This document shows positions 52,362-60,051 of a stretch of DNA of 64,000 bases, one piece after another (the first letter of the stretch is position 1; every line of letters begins with the position of its first letter). The DNA comes from AV40 sp035568175 (lineage in GTDB: Bacteria; Verrucomicrobiota; Verrucomicrobiia; Chthoniobacterales; UBA10450): contig DATMON010000005.1 of assembly GCA_035568175.1 (NCBI GenBank), positions 186,001-250,000 of the forward strand, in the 5' to 3' direction. Both the position numbers and the translations under genes were made by a program. The notes below the pieces were generated by a model. The model was not told the origin of the DNA. It saw only the letters and a program-made list of their open reading frames with translations, and searched no databases.

Positions 52362-53965
52362 TCGAAGGCGCAATCGGTTTGCGACCGGCTCCATCTGCGA
52401 GACAGACAATTCTTTTCATTGCCGGTCTCATTCTGATGACGGCGGCGGTGAGACTTCCGCTGCTCAACGTTCCGCTCGAACGGGATGAAGGCGAATACGC
52501 TTACATCGCATGGCGGCTCGGTCACAATGAGCTGCCATACCGCGATTGGGTCGATCAAAAACCGCCTGCGATCTTTTGGGTTTACCGCGCCGCTCTGGCT
52601 TTGCCGCTCGAACCGATTCGGGCTGTGCATTTCGCGGCACTGTTGTTTTCGGCGGCTTCGAGTTGTGCCCTATTTTTTCTTGCGCTGCGATTCATGAGCC
52701 GGTTCTGGGCGTTTATCGCGGCGACGCTGTTCACGCTCCTTTCCGCGGACCCATTCGCGCAGGGGACCGCGGCCAACACCGAAGTTTTGATGTTGCTTCC
52801 GTTGATTTTGTCTCAAATCGCATTTCTGAAAGCAGCCGACGAGCGCCACAACGTCTTGCTCATGATGGTCTTTGGCGCGTTGACTGGAGTTGCGATCGCG
52901 TTCAAGCAAGTCGCAGCGGTGAATTGGTTCTTGTTGATCGCGCTGTATCCGATTTTCGCGGCAACCGAAGAACGATGGCGCACGGCAGTCGCATTCGCCC
53001 TCTGGTCGCTTGGTGGACTATTCGCGATCGCTGGAATCATTGGTTTCTATTTCTGGACGCGTCACGGATTGAGCCAGCTGGTCGACAATGTGTTTACCCA
53101 CAATTTGGAATATATCGGTGCGATGACCTGGTCCGACCGGGTCCACTTTTGCTCGGAAACCGTTGCGAGCCTCACGCGAGCAGAAACGCTGGTCTGGATC
53201 TTCTCGGCCGTCGGGTTGATCGCGTTAATTGTCGCTGGCAAGGGAAAGTGGTTCGCGTTTCTCGTCGGCTGGTTCATCACCAGCGTCATTGGGGTCAGTG
53301 CGAGCGGTTATTTCTTTCCGCATTATTTCCAGCAACTGCTGCCGCCGCTTGCTCTGATCTCTGTTTTTGGCGCGCTATGGCTAAGCGAACTTCAACCATG
53401 GAGAAGTTCGTGGGTTCCGCCAGCGTTGCTGAGCCTTCTGCTTGTAATTCTTCCACTGAAGACGCTTTGGCCGTTTTGGTTCAGCTACACACCCGCAGAC
53501 GCGGTGAGAAAGATTTATCCGGGAAATTTCTTCGCCGAAATGCCGGAGTTCGCGGCCCGTATCGCACAAGTTACATCAGCCGACCAGCACGTGTTCGTTT
53601 TTGGCGCGGAGCCCGAGCTGCTTTTCTACGCGCGCCGTGTTTCGGCGACGCGTTACATTTTTCTCTTTCCGCTTTACGGGCCCTACCGGAACGCGCGCGA
53701 AAAACAAATCGCTGCCGCCGAGGAAATCCAACGCGCTGCGCCAGCAACGGCGGTTTATGTTCCGAACGATCTCTTTTTCAATCCGGGTAGCGATCAGTAC
53801 TTTACCGATTGGAGCTTATCCTACTTGCAGCAGAATTTTTACCCGGACACATGGCTGATCAAACAGTCGTCAACCGCCGCGCAGATTGTGCGAGCCGAAC
53901 GCGGTTTGCCAGCGCCAGAGCACTTTCTTGGTGCGATTCTGGTCAAAGAGCCGAGCACTCCGTAG
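52358..53965 (+). CDS. Family 39 (ArnT/PMT-like) membrane glycosyltransferase
   Basis: A 535-residue protein, GTG start overlapping the GNAT stop. The first periplasmic loop has PLERDEGEYAYIAWRLGHNELPYRDWVDQKPPAIFWVYRAAL, the Asp-Glu motif of lipid-linked sugar transferases. About ten membrane helices follow, then a soluble C-terminal domain (QHVFVFGAEPELLFYARRVSATRYIFLFPLYG). It moves a sugar from a polyprenyl phosphate carrier onto a lipid or protein on the outer side of the membrane. Confidence 0.9.
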   Translation: MIEGAIGLRPAPSARQTILFIAGLILMTAAVRLPLLNVPLERDEGEYAYIAWRLGHNELPYRDWVDQKPPAIFWVYRAALALPLEPIRAVHFAALLFSAASSCALFFLALRFMSRFWAFIAATLFTLLSADPFAQGTAANTEVLMLLPLILSQIAFLKAADERHNVLLMMVFGALTGVAIAFKQVAAVNWFLLIALYPIFAATEERWRTAVAFALWSLGGLFAIAGIIGFYFWTRHGLSQLVDNVFTHNLEYIGAMTWSDRVHFCSETVASLTRAETLVWIFSAVGLIALIVAGKGKWFAFLVGWFITSVIGVSASGYFFPHYFQQLLPPLALISVFGALWLSELQPWRSSWVPPALLSLLLVILPLKTLWPFWFSYTPADAVRKIYPGNFFAEMPEFAARIAQVTSADQHVFVFGAEPELLFYARRVSATRYIFLFPLYGPYRNAREKQIAAAEEIQRAAPATAVYVPNDLFFNPGSDQYFTDWSLSYLQQNFYPDTWLIKQSSTAAQIVRAERGLPAPEHFLGAILVKEPSTP

Positions 53966-54067
53966 TTTTCATGCGCAGGCATTCAGCCGGTTGTTCGACG
54001 CCAAAGGTTGCGCTAGTTTCCGGCGCTCCGAGCCGGAGTCGGTCCGAGCCGGACGGGCAATTTTTTT

Positions 54068-54254
54068 GCCGGCATAGCTCAGTTGGTAGAGCAGCTGATT
54101 TGTAATTCAACGAGAAGGATTTGCGTAGTTTTTCGCCGCGTTGCGCAGCATGTTTTTCAGAGGTGGCGCGACATAAACGATTTCGCGCTGCCTTTCGCAG
54201 ATTTGCGCAGTTTTGCAGCCAAGAATTGTCCGACCGTAGAAGCGACCGTGAAAA
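54068..54254 (+). mobile_element. tRNA-Thr-derived repeat, copy 1
   Basis: 187 bp. The first 42 bp are the 5' half of tRNA-Thr: acceptor strand GCCGGCA, D-arm GCTC...GAGC, anticodon stem GCTGA and loop TTTGTAA (anticodon TGT). Homology to tRNA stops there; no T-arm or 3' acceptor follows. The remainder has GCGCAG/TTTTTCAGAGG motifs and ends in CGACCGTAGAAG-CGACCGTGAAAA. Upstream at 54010-54026, GCGCTAGTTTCCGGCGC recurs at copy 4. It marks the left edge of the island. The 314-bp gap 53966-54279 holds only this and a TCCGAGCCGGA direct repeat. Confidence 0.8.
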
Positions 54255-54279
54255 CAATGGAACGCGCAATCTGCGTTTC

Positions 54280-54825
54280 TCATTGCTTGGTCATGACACC
54301 TGTTCCATCGATTGTAACGCCCGTATGTGGGCCGGAAGTGACCTGGCAATGCCAGGTAAGCGTCGCGGTGCGATTATCATGGAGCTGCAGGATGAAAGAG
54401 TGCAACCCTGGAGCTTCTCTATTTTGTATCAGAAACTTCCAGCGTATTAGATTTCCGCCGCCTTGGCAGGCAGATTGATACGGTTTCCGCCAATTGCTTT
54501 CGGTGGAAAGTTTCGGTTTCGTCAACACAGTCTTAGCGTCTGAAGACACTGTAATAGCAAAATCATATGGGGCTTTCATTCCGTCTTTGCTCTCTACTGC
54601 GTTGACGAACCCAGTCCAAGTTCCGGCTAAATGCGATGGCGAAGCGCCTTCTTTAACTGCATGCGTCTTCTCGGATTCTGTCTCAGTCTTTGACTTGGCG
54701 ACTGCTTTCAGTTTCGGCGTCGGAGTTGGGCTCTCGGGAATTTCCTGAATCGGCGCGGGGACGTGATGCGCGGTGATGAACAAAAGCACCGCGACAACGA
54801 GATAGAGTATGACGCTTCGTTTCAT
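54280..54825 (-). CDS. Exported HxLPAPI-motif protein, paralog 1
   Basis: A 181-residue protein of an unrecognised family. It has a signal peptide (MKRSVILYLVVAVLLFITA), then HHVPAPIQEIPESPTPTPK, a Lys/Glu/Ser linker, and from about residue 68 a beta-rich domain (LAGTWTGFVNAVESKDG...FAITVSSDAKTVLTKPK...ATLTWHCQVTSGPHTGVTIDGTGVMTKQ). Four paralogs follow in the island. The opening GTWTG and closing GTG...K are shared with paralog 2. It is exported; the function is unknown. Confidence 0.78.
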   Translation of the reverse strand: MKRSVILYLVVAVLLFITAHHVPAPIQEIPESPTPTPKLKAVAKSKTETESEKTHAVKEGASPSHLAGTWTGFVNAVESKDGMKAPYDFAITVSSDAKTVLTKPKLSTESNWRKPYQSACQGGGNLIRWKFLIQNREAPGLHSFILQLHDNRTATLTWHCQVTSGPHTGVTIDGTGVMTKQ

Positions 54826-54847
54826 CGCTTTCTAGCTTTGCTGGCAA

Positions 54848-55372
54848 TCACCGTTTGTTCAACGCGCCCGTTCCGTCGCAAGTTCCCCCTCCGTAAGTGC
54901 GGACTTTCAGTTCAGCTGTTGAAGAACTCGTTCGTTCAAGATTGAAAGAATAAGCGTATTGCTCGCCTAGCGTGCCGTGGGTTTGCCAGGTCCAGTTAAG
55001 TAAAGGTCCACCGGCATTTTGAGTAACTTCAAACATTCCGCCAGGCTTTCCAGAATCAGTAGTCCAACTGGTGAAAATCAAGACAGCGCCACCGTCCGAT
55101 TTTACGGCGACGGAAAACGAAGGCCAATTTCCGCTCGTTCCGTCACTGCAATTAAACCGGACGGCTCCTGACCAAAGGCCAACCAGCAGCATCGATGCCG
55201 ATGTTCCGTTCCGCGCCTTGTGTTCATTCTCCCGCCCAGATGTGTTCGAAGATTTGGAGGGATGAGACGCAGTGGCCGTCGGGCTAGGCTCTTCGAAAAT
55301 CGGGGCGGGCAAACGATGAGTTCCATTGAGCCAAATAGCTGCGATTACGACAGCGACCAGCAGTTTCTTCAC
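54848..55372 (-). CDS. Exported HRLPAPI-motif protein, paralog 2
   Basis: A 174-residue protein, GTG start. The signal peptide (MKKLLVAVVIAAIWLNG) is followed by THRLPAPIFEEPSPTATA, a Ser/Lys linker and a beta-rich domain beginning LLVGLWSGAVRFNCSDGTSG and ending TYGGGTCDGTGALNKR. It lies 22 bp upstream of paralog 1 on the same strand. The N-terminal motif is conserved across the set while the C-terminal domain differs, as if heads and tails were shuffled. No family recognised. Confidence 0.75.
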   Translation of the reverse strand: MKKLLVAVVIAAIWLNGTHRLPAPIFEEPSPTATASHPSKSSNTSGRENEHKARNGTSASMLLVGLWSGAVRFNCSDGTSGNWPSFSVAVKSDGGAVLIFTSWTTDSGKPGGMFEVTQNAGGPLLNWTWQTHGTLGEQYAYSFNLERTSSSTAELKVRTYGGGTCDGTGALNKR

Positions 55373-55551
55373 ACAAAGACTGTTACTGCTGCAAGAGTTG
55401 CTGTCAGCGGATAATTACATCGGCTTTATAGTCTTTGAAGGCGGACGGAAACCACCAATTCCCTGCGCTGCTTCTTGCGCGCGTAACGCGTGGAATTATG
55501 TGCGTGACCAAGTCTTGATGAAATCGCTAAAGACGCTTTCATATCGATAGC

Positions 55552-55740
55552 GCCGGCATAGCTCAGTTGGTTCAGAGCGGCTGATTTGTGATTCAAGCCT
55601 AACGAGTTGCGCAGATTTTCACAGCGTTGCGCAGCGTGTTTTTCAGAGGTGAGCCTAACGAATTGAGTTTGCAGCGCGCGGCGCAGGTTTGCGCTGTTTT
55701 GCAGCAAAAAATCGACGGACCGTAGAAGCAACCGTGAAAG
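55552..55740 (+). mobile_element. tRNA-Thr-derived repeat, copy 2
   Basis: 189 bp, same layout as copy 1: tRNA-Thr 5' half with a D-loop longer by two bases and loop TTTGTGA, then the non-tRNA part ending GGACCGTAGAAG-CAACCGTGAAAG. A shared stretch upstream of copies 2 and 3 starts CTTGATGAA (55514 and 57680), so the duplicated unit extends about 38-40 bp to the left of the tRNA part. The 417-bp gap 55373-55789 contains nothing else. Confidence 0.8.
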
Positions 55741-55789
55741 AATAGGGTCGTGCGCGAGGAGTGAGTCACGACCTGCGCAATGGTGAATT

Positions 55790-56392
55790 TTACTGCACCC
55801 GCTGCCAGATAAATGAATGCTTCCCATCTGTAGCAATCAGGCGAGCACCGTCTTGAATGTAGGTAACGGCCTTTTCCGAGCCCTTCAACTTCTCAAAGGC
55901 CTGGGAAGGAATAGCCTTCGGTGCCCAATCGGCGAGGCGCATTGGCGGCCAGAGAATTATAAGATTTGGGCCTTCCACCTTTAGATCGGTTGATTCGTCT
56001 ATCAACTTTGCGGATATTGGCGACACCTTATCATACGGCGGCGGAAGCAAGAAAGAGCCGGGCCAACTCTTCCCGGGAGCCAATGTGAATGTTGCTTCAA
56101 TCGTGAGCTGAGCCTTCTTGCCGTTGTTTATTACCATTGTGCCCGGCAACTGGATTGACCCCTCCACGTACCTTTCTGTCCTAGTTTGTCGCCACGTTCC
56201 GTCGAATCTGCGTGGTGCGCTTGAATCAGAGGACGCTTCCGCCTTTTGCGACGTCGCTGGTTTTGATTTTGGCTGAGCAGACTCTGTAGGCGCGGGCGTT
56301 TGTTTTCCTTCTTCGACAATCGGTGCCGGCAAGCGATGCGGGGCGATCAAAGGCAGCACAACAGTGATAAAAAGAGTGAGTCTTCGCTTCAT
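55790..56392 (-). CDS. Exported HRLPAPI-motif protein, paralog 3
   Basis: A 200-residue protein with signal peptide MKRRLTLFITVVLPLIA, motif PHRLPAPIVEEGKQTPAPTES, a Ser/Lys linker and a domain starting RRFDGTWRQTRTERYVEG and ending FIWQRVQ. Its C-terminal domain is nearly the same as that of paralog 5 (FTLAPGKSWPGSFLLPPPYD is in both), so these two are recent duplicates in their tails. It overlaps paralog 4 by 4 bp. Confidence 0.78.
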   Translation of the reverse strand: MKRRLTLFITVVLPLIAPHRLPAPIVEEGKQTPAPTESAQPKSKPATSQKAEASSDSSAPRRFDGTWRQTRTERYVEGSIQLPGTMVINNGKKAQLTIEATFTLAPGKSWPGSFLLPPPYDKVSPISAKLIDESTDLKVEGPNLIILWPPMRLADWAPKAIPSQAFEKLKGSEKAVTYIQDGARLIATDGKHSFIWQRVQ

Positions 56393-56907
56393 TGCGAGAC
56401 CCTCCGAAAAACCACCGAATTCTTATATCCCAAGAGGATAGGGCAATTAGCGGTGACGAGCGCGGTTTTTCCGTCAGAATTCGGGGTAAGAGTCCAAGCG
56501 CAACTGCCCATCGTCAATTTCGTCGTCCATCTCGTCGTAGTTCCGTCGCATATCGCTGGCGCTTCGCCCCGTTTGCTAAGCTTCACCCAAAGATAGGATA
56601 TCGCAGTTCCGCTCCCTGATATTGTGATTAAGAGTTCGGAGCTGCTGCCCAATGCGCCCGTCCAGACTCCATCAAACGGGTTCCGATTGGATGTTGCCTT
56701 AGTTCTGGTCGCCGAAGATGTAGCTGGCTTTGTCGACGTTTGTGAACTCTCGCTCGTGACTCTTGCCTTAATTGCTCCTTTCGGTTTTGGCTTCGCCGAC
56801 TCTTGCGGCGCGGGCGTTGGACTTTGTTCTTGAATTGGCGCGGGCAGCCGATGCGTGGTGCTCAGGAGCAGCGTTGCAATCAGGCAGGACGCAAGGGGTC
56901 GCTTCAT
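56389..56907 (-). CDS. Exported HRLPAPI-motif protein, paralog 4
   Basis: A 172-residue protein with signal peptide MKRPLASCLIATLLLST, motif THRLPAPIQEQSPTPAPQES, a Lys/Ser/Thr linker and a different tail (NPFDGVWTGALGSSSELLITISGSGTAISYLWVKLSKRGE...SVVFRRVSQ). Its signal peptide DNA is identical to that of paralog 5 over 68 bp, while the tails are unrelated at sequence level. This is direct evidence of head/tail recombination or gene conversion. It is translationally coupled to paralog 3. Confidence 0.78.
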   Translation of the reverse strand: MKRPLASCLIATLLLSTTHRLPAPIQEQSPTPAPQESAKPKPKGAIKARVTSESSQTSTKPATSSATRTKATSNRNPFDGVWTGALGSSSELLITISGSGTAISYLWVKLSKRGEAPAICDGTTTRWTTKLTMGSCAWTLTPNSDGKTALVTANCPILLGYKNSVVFRRVSQ

Positions 56908-56916
56908 GGTTTCCTA
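56849..56916 (-). repeat. 68-bp exact direct repeat, unit 1
   Basis: Positions 56849-56916 and 57461-57528 read the same over 68 bp (both begin CGATGCGTGGTGCTC and end GGTTTCCTA). They cover the start codon, the signal peptide and about ten upstream bases of paralogs 4 and 5. Sequence on either side diverges. Confidence 0.85.
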
Positions 56917-57519
56917 CTGCACCCGTTGCCAGATCGTTGAACGCTTTCCGGTTGTGGAAATCAAGCGAGCACCGTCTGGAATATAGGTAACGGTGTTGTC
57001 CGAGCCCTTCGACTTCTCAAGCACCTCGGCGGGAATAGTTTTCGGGGCCCAATCAACAAGCCGCTGGTTTGCCGGCCAGTGAACTATAAGATTCGGGCCT
57101 TCCATTTTTAAATCGGCCGATTCGTCGGTCCACTTCTGAGATATTGGCGACACCTTATCATACGGCGGCGGAAGCAAGAAAGAGCCGGGCCAACTCTTCC
57201 CGGGCGCCAATGTGAATGTTGACTCCCGCGTCCACTGAGCCTGCTTACCGTTGGTTATTACAATCGTCTCGACCGACCGCCATGAGATTCCACCAGCATT
57301 ACCTATGTTTGTGGTCTGCCACTTTCCGTCGAGCCGGCGTGCTGCGTTTGAATCGGACGACGCTTCGGTCCCTTTGGATCTTTCCGGTTTTGATTTTGGC
57401 TGAGCAGATTCTGTAGGCGCGGCCGTCGGTTTTTCTTCTTCCACAATCGGTGCGGGAAGTCGATGCGTGGTGCTCAGGAGCAGCGTTGCAATCAGGCAGG
57501 ACGCAAGGGGTCGCTTCAT
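56914..57519 (-). CDS. Exported HRLPAPI-motif protein, paralog 5
   Basis: A 201-residue protein with the same signal peptide as paralog 4 (MKRPLASCLIATLLLST), motif THRLPAPIVEEEKPTAAPTES, linker, and a tail like paralog 3 (RRLDGKWQTTNIGN...FTLAPGKSWPGSFLLPPPYD...TIWQRVQ). An AGGA lies 6 bp upstream of the start. It is 6 bp from paralog 4 and probably heads a three-gene transcript. Function unknown; an envelope or secreted role is implied by the signal peptide. Confidence 0.78.
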   Translation of the reverse strand: MKRPLASCLIATLLLSTTHRLPAPIVEEEKPTAAPTESAQPKSKPERSKGTEASSDSNAARRLDGKWQTTNIGNAGGISWRSVETIVITNGKQAQWTRESTFTLAPGKSWPGSFLLPPPYDKVSPISQKWTDESADLKMEGPNLIVHWPANQRLVDWAPKTIPAEVLEKSKGSDNTVTYIPDGARLISTTGKRSTIWQRVQ

Positions 57520-57528
57520 GGTTTCCTA
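57461..57528 (-). repeat. 68-bp exact direct repeat, unit 2
   Basis: Second copy of the identical signal-peptide and leader sequence found at 56849-56916. It includes the ribosome site and the start of paralog 5. Confidence 0.85.
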
Positions 57529-57719
57529 GCCTTGGCGGCGATCGCCATTTTGACGAGGCTCTCAAGTAACGTCAATATAGCGTTGACCGTCGTAACCTCT
57601 CGCGCGCGCGTGCGTGGAATTGACATCTCGTTTTCATTCGCATAGCGCGTGTGTACATGAGACGAAGCCATGACGAACGCTTGATGAACTCGCTAATAAC
57701 GGCTTTCGTATGGGAAAAT

Positions 57720-57907
57720 GCCGGCATAGCTCAGTTGGTTTAGAGCGGCTGATTTGTAATTCAAAGAGAAGGGGTTGCGCAGTTTTTCGCGGTTTTGCGC
57801 AGCTTGTTTTTCAGAGAGATACCTAACGATCCGATCTTGCGGCGCGTGTCGCAGATTTGCGTATTTTTGCAGGAAAAAATTGCCGGACCGTAGAAGCGAC
57901 CGTGAAA
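57720..57907 (+). mobile_element. tRNA-Thr-derived repeat, copy 3
   Basis: 188 bp. tRNA-Thr 5' half (D-loop as in copy 2, anticodon loop TTTGTAA), then the conserved non-tRNA part, ending GGACCGTAGAAG-CGACCGTGAAAT. The following bases contain a palindrome, CCACGCGCG with CGCGCGTGG (57916-57939). The 452-bp gap 57520-57971 holds this copy and a CG-rich stutter near 57600-57616; no gene is seen. Confidence 0.8.
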
Positions 57908-57971
57908 TTTTGGCCACGCGCGCACGCACGCGCGTGGAACGGGTCATCGGGTATGAGTCGCGCCGTGTGGA

Positions 57972-59180
57972 ATGAGCCGATTGTGCGTGCGAAACTTCGG
58001 CTCGATGAATGGACGATGGAAACGTGTTGATCTGTCCGCGTTATTTACGGGGCCGCAACTGACTGCCATTTGTTCGTCGCAGCAACCGGGACGACAGCAT
58101 CCTTTGGGTTATCTACTGACGAAGCCTGATCCTGATCCCGTTGAAGCGACAACCGAAAACGCATTTCGGTTACTCCTGACCGAAGACAGAAATTGGTTAG
58201 TCGGCCTTCGTGCCCGCCTGAGTAACTTACACGATTATTCTGATGCCTCTTCGGCGTTAGCAGAGATTCGCGCGTATGCGGCATTGAAACATGCGTTCCG
58301 GAATGTCGCCGCAATCGCAACGTCACGTTCGCGGCGAACCGCCGATTTCTGCGTCACGCTTAGAGCTGGTCAAACAGTGTATGTCGAAGTGCAAGCTAAG
58401 CAATGGGATCAAAAGGAAGCTGCGGCACTTGGGAACTTCTACGCGACGCCACCGCCACCGCCACCGCAACGGCCAGGCGTCTCAAGTAAGTCACATGTTG
58501 CCGCGCCGTTCGGTCCGGCTGCATATAAATCCACGCTCGGACACTATGAGCGAGTGACGGAACAGGTGGTGAGCCGGGTTTGCGCGATTAAGAGTGCTGA
58601 TGCGCAACTTAGCAGGAAATCGCCATCGATTTTGTGGCTAGACTTCCAAGATCAAATTTGGGAGCCATTGCACCTTCAGGACCATATTTATCCAGTCATC
58701 TCTTGGAATGGAGCAATTACTTCTGGCGGATTTTGGAACGGATTTTATGGCCGTAAAGGATTGCCCCTATTTGAAAATGCCACAATTGGTCTTGGGTTGA
58801 TTGGCGATGTCGTGCGAATGCAACACGACGGTCGTTTCTTTATCCGCGCTGGACTGATGCGACGCTTTGCAAATCCAGCTACCGGAATAGCTCTATCGTT
58901 GCCAACCCAAACTGTCCTTTTCGAAAATCCCGTCGGTCGATTGCGGCTGCCTGACGAATTCGTGCTTGCGGCGTTCGAGTTCCCTTGGTTTCGCATCGAA
59001 CACTGTTGGCTTGAGTGGCCTGACAGAAACCTCTTACATCGAGTTCGAAAGGAACACCGCGTCGTTCGACGAATACAACACCGAGCACGTCGGGTATTGC
59101 AAGGCTCACTCGCGAAAAGAGTTCGCCACAAAGCGCGAGACTTCCTAATCAAAATTCGAATTTGGCCGAAGAGGAAATAA
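57972..59180 (+). CDS. Hypothetical protein with PD-(D/E)XK-like nuclease motif
   Basis: A 402-residue protein of no recognised family. Residues 95-143 read LAEIRAYAALKHAF...RRTADFCVTLRAGQTVYVEVQAK: a helix with Glu98, an Asp125 in a strand, and Glu139-Val-Gln141 with Lys143. This is the order of a PD-(D/E)XK nuclease core with Gln or a shifted Lys in the last position. A proline run (160-165) follows, coded by a CCG/CCA stutter, and the C-terminus is very basic (about residues 355-402), fit for nucleic acid binding. It is the first gene after repeat copy 3. A nuclease role in defence is inference. Confidence 0.7.
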   Translation: MSRLCVRNFGSMNGRWKRVDLSALFTGPQLTAICSSQQPGRQHPLGYLLTKPDPDPVEATTENAFRLLLTEDRNWLVGLRARLSNLHDYSDASSALAEIRAYAALKHAFRNVAAIATSRSRRTADFCVTLRAGQTVYVEVQAKQWDQKEAAALGNFYATPPPPPPQRPGVSSKSHVAAPFGPAAYKSTLGHYERVTEQVVSRVCAIKSADAQLSRKSPSILWLDFQDQIWEPLHLQDHIYPVISWNGAITSGGFWNGFYGRKGLPLFENATIGLGLIGDVVRMQHDGRFFIRAGLMRRFANPATGIALSLPTQTVLFENPVGRLRLPDEFVLAAFEFPWFRIEHCWLEWPDRNLLHRVRKEHRVVRRIQHRARRVLQGSLAKRVRHKARDFLIKIRIWPKRK

Positions 59181-59211
59181 ACGACGTGTTTTTGAATTGC
59201 GCAGTTGAAAT

Positions 59212-59586
59212 CTAAATAGGTGGACTGTGTAGCTTGAGCGCGTTCACGATCTTTCGTGATAAGCCTTTCGTAATCTTTTCTGGAATTTCGGCGTGTGCCT
59301 TATTCCATTCCTCCGGTTTGGGCTCAACCCTCAGTTCGATAGGGTCTTTATAGTCACGGCCAATTTTTTGAAGAGCACCCGTATTGATTTCGCCGATTCT
59401 TTGCAGCCGACGTTCCGGGGGATTTTCTAGCTGTCGGAATATGTCCCAATGGTCTGACAGCGGAATGACAGCCAAACGGCTTACCGATATGTTCGAGCCT
59501 TTGAATAAGCTCGGCGACGCGCGTTCGCCATCCCACTTCTCCGTCAATATCGCGCGGACGATGTCCTCACTCGGCGCGATGGCCAT
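59212..59586 (-). CDS. Hypothetical protein, third gene of TIGR04255-like operon
   Basis: A 124-residue protein (MAIAPSEDIVRAILTEKWDGERASPSLFKGSNISVSRLAVIPLSDHWDIFRQLEN...). It has no signal peptide or membrane helix. No family recognised. Its start directly abuts the stop of the preceding gene, so it belongs to the same transcript as the two genes upstream. A partner role in that three-gene unit is likely. Confidence 0.68.
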   Translation of the reverse strand: MAIAPSEDIVRAILTEKWDGERASPSLFKGSNISVSRLAVIPLSDHWDIFRQLENPPERRLQRIGEINTGALQKIGRDYKDPIELRVEPKPEEWNKAHAEIPEKITKGLSRKIVNALKLHSPPI

Positions 59587-60051
59587 TTACGCCGCGAGTT
59601 TCTTCGCCAACGTTTTCGCGTCGGCCGATGGAACAGAACCTTCTGTTCCTCGACTCTCGATATAAAACTCAATGTCAGTTGGTCGAAACTCAACCTCGAC
59701 GCTTTTGCCTTTCTGATCTTCCCAACAAAGTTCGACGCTACCTTCGTCCGTCAAAAAAACGCTTGGAGTTGAGTCCTTTGGAAATTGCGCAGACTCCAAA
59801 AACCGGTAGAACGACTCAAGCGCACGCGGCGACATTGGCTTGCCCGAGCCGTCACCCCACCCAGCAGAATAGAAATACCGAAAATGATAGAGTCGGCCCC
59901 AGCCCCTCGGACCTAATTTTGATAGAAGCAACTCTTCGCGGTCGCTCTCAGTTGCAGGCGGCGTGCGAACGCCGGGACTCGGCGTGTCGGCGCGTAAATT
60001 GTCAGAGAGTTGATAAATCAAATACTGTGGGTGCGGTATTGTGATTGTCAT
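59587..60051 (-). CDS. Hypothetical protein, second gene of TIGR04255-like operon
   Basis: A 154-residue cytosolic protein (MTITIPHPQYLIYQLSDNLRADTPSPGV...) with a Gly/Trp-rich centre (GPRGWGRLYHFRYFYSAGWGDGSGKP) and a beta-rich second half (SVELCWEDQKGKSVEVEFRPTDIEFYIESRG). No family recognised. It overlaps the TIGR04255-like gene by 4 bp and abuts the next gene. Confidence 0.7.
   Translation of the reverse strand: MTITIPHPQYLIYQLSDNLRADTPSPGVRTPPATESDREELLLSKLGPRGWGRLYHFRYFYSAGWGDGSGKPMSPRALESFYRFLESAQFPKDSTPSVFLTDEGSVELCWEDQKGKSVEVEFRPTDIEFYIESRGTEGSVPSADAKTLAKKLAA

Noticed and set aside
54068..54109. tRNA-Thr gene
   Set aside because: Only the 5' half to the anticodon loop is present. 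The 3' anticodon strand, T-arm and acceptor 3' strand are missing in all copies, so no functional tRNA is encoded.
55598..57835. Integron attC sites
   Set aside because: GCCTAAC or ACCTAAC words in repeat copies 2 and 3 fit the RYYYAAC core, but the paired GTTRRRY core in inverted position is absent and there is no IntI gene. Copy 1 lacks the word.
53943..57947. Reverse-strand open frames crossing the tRNA-derived repeats
   Set aside because: Similar peptides (EKHAAQR..., SLNYKSAAL) appear in copies 1-3, but this follows from DNA similarity without frameshift. No start, ribosome site or domain is visible, and copy 4 lacks it.
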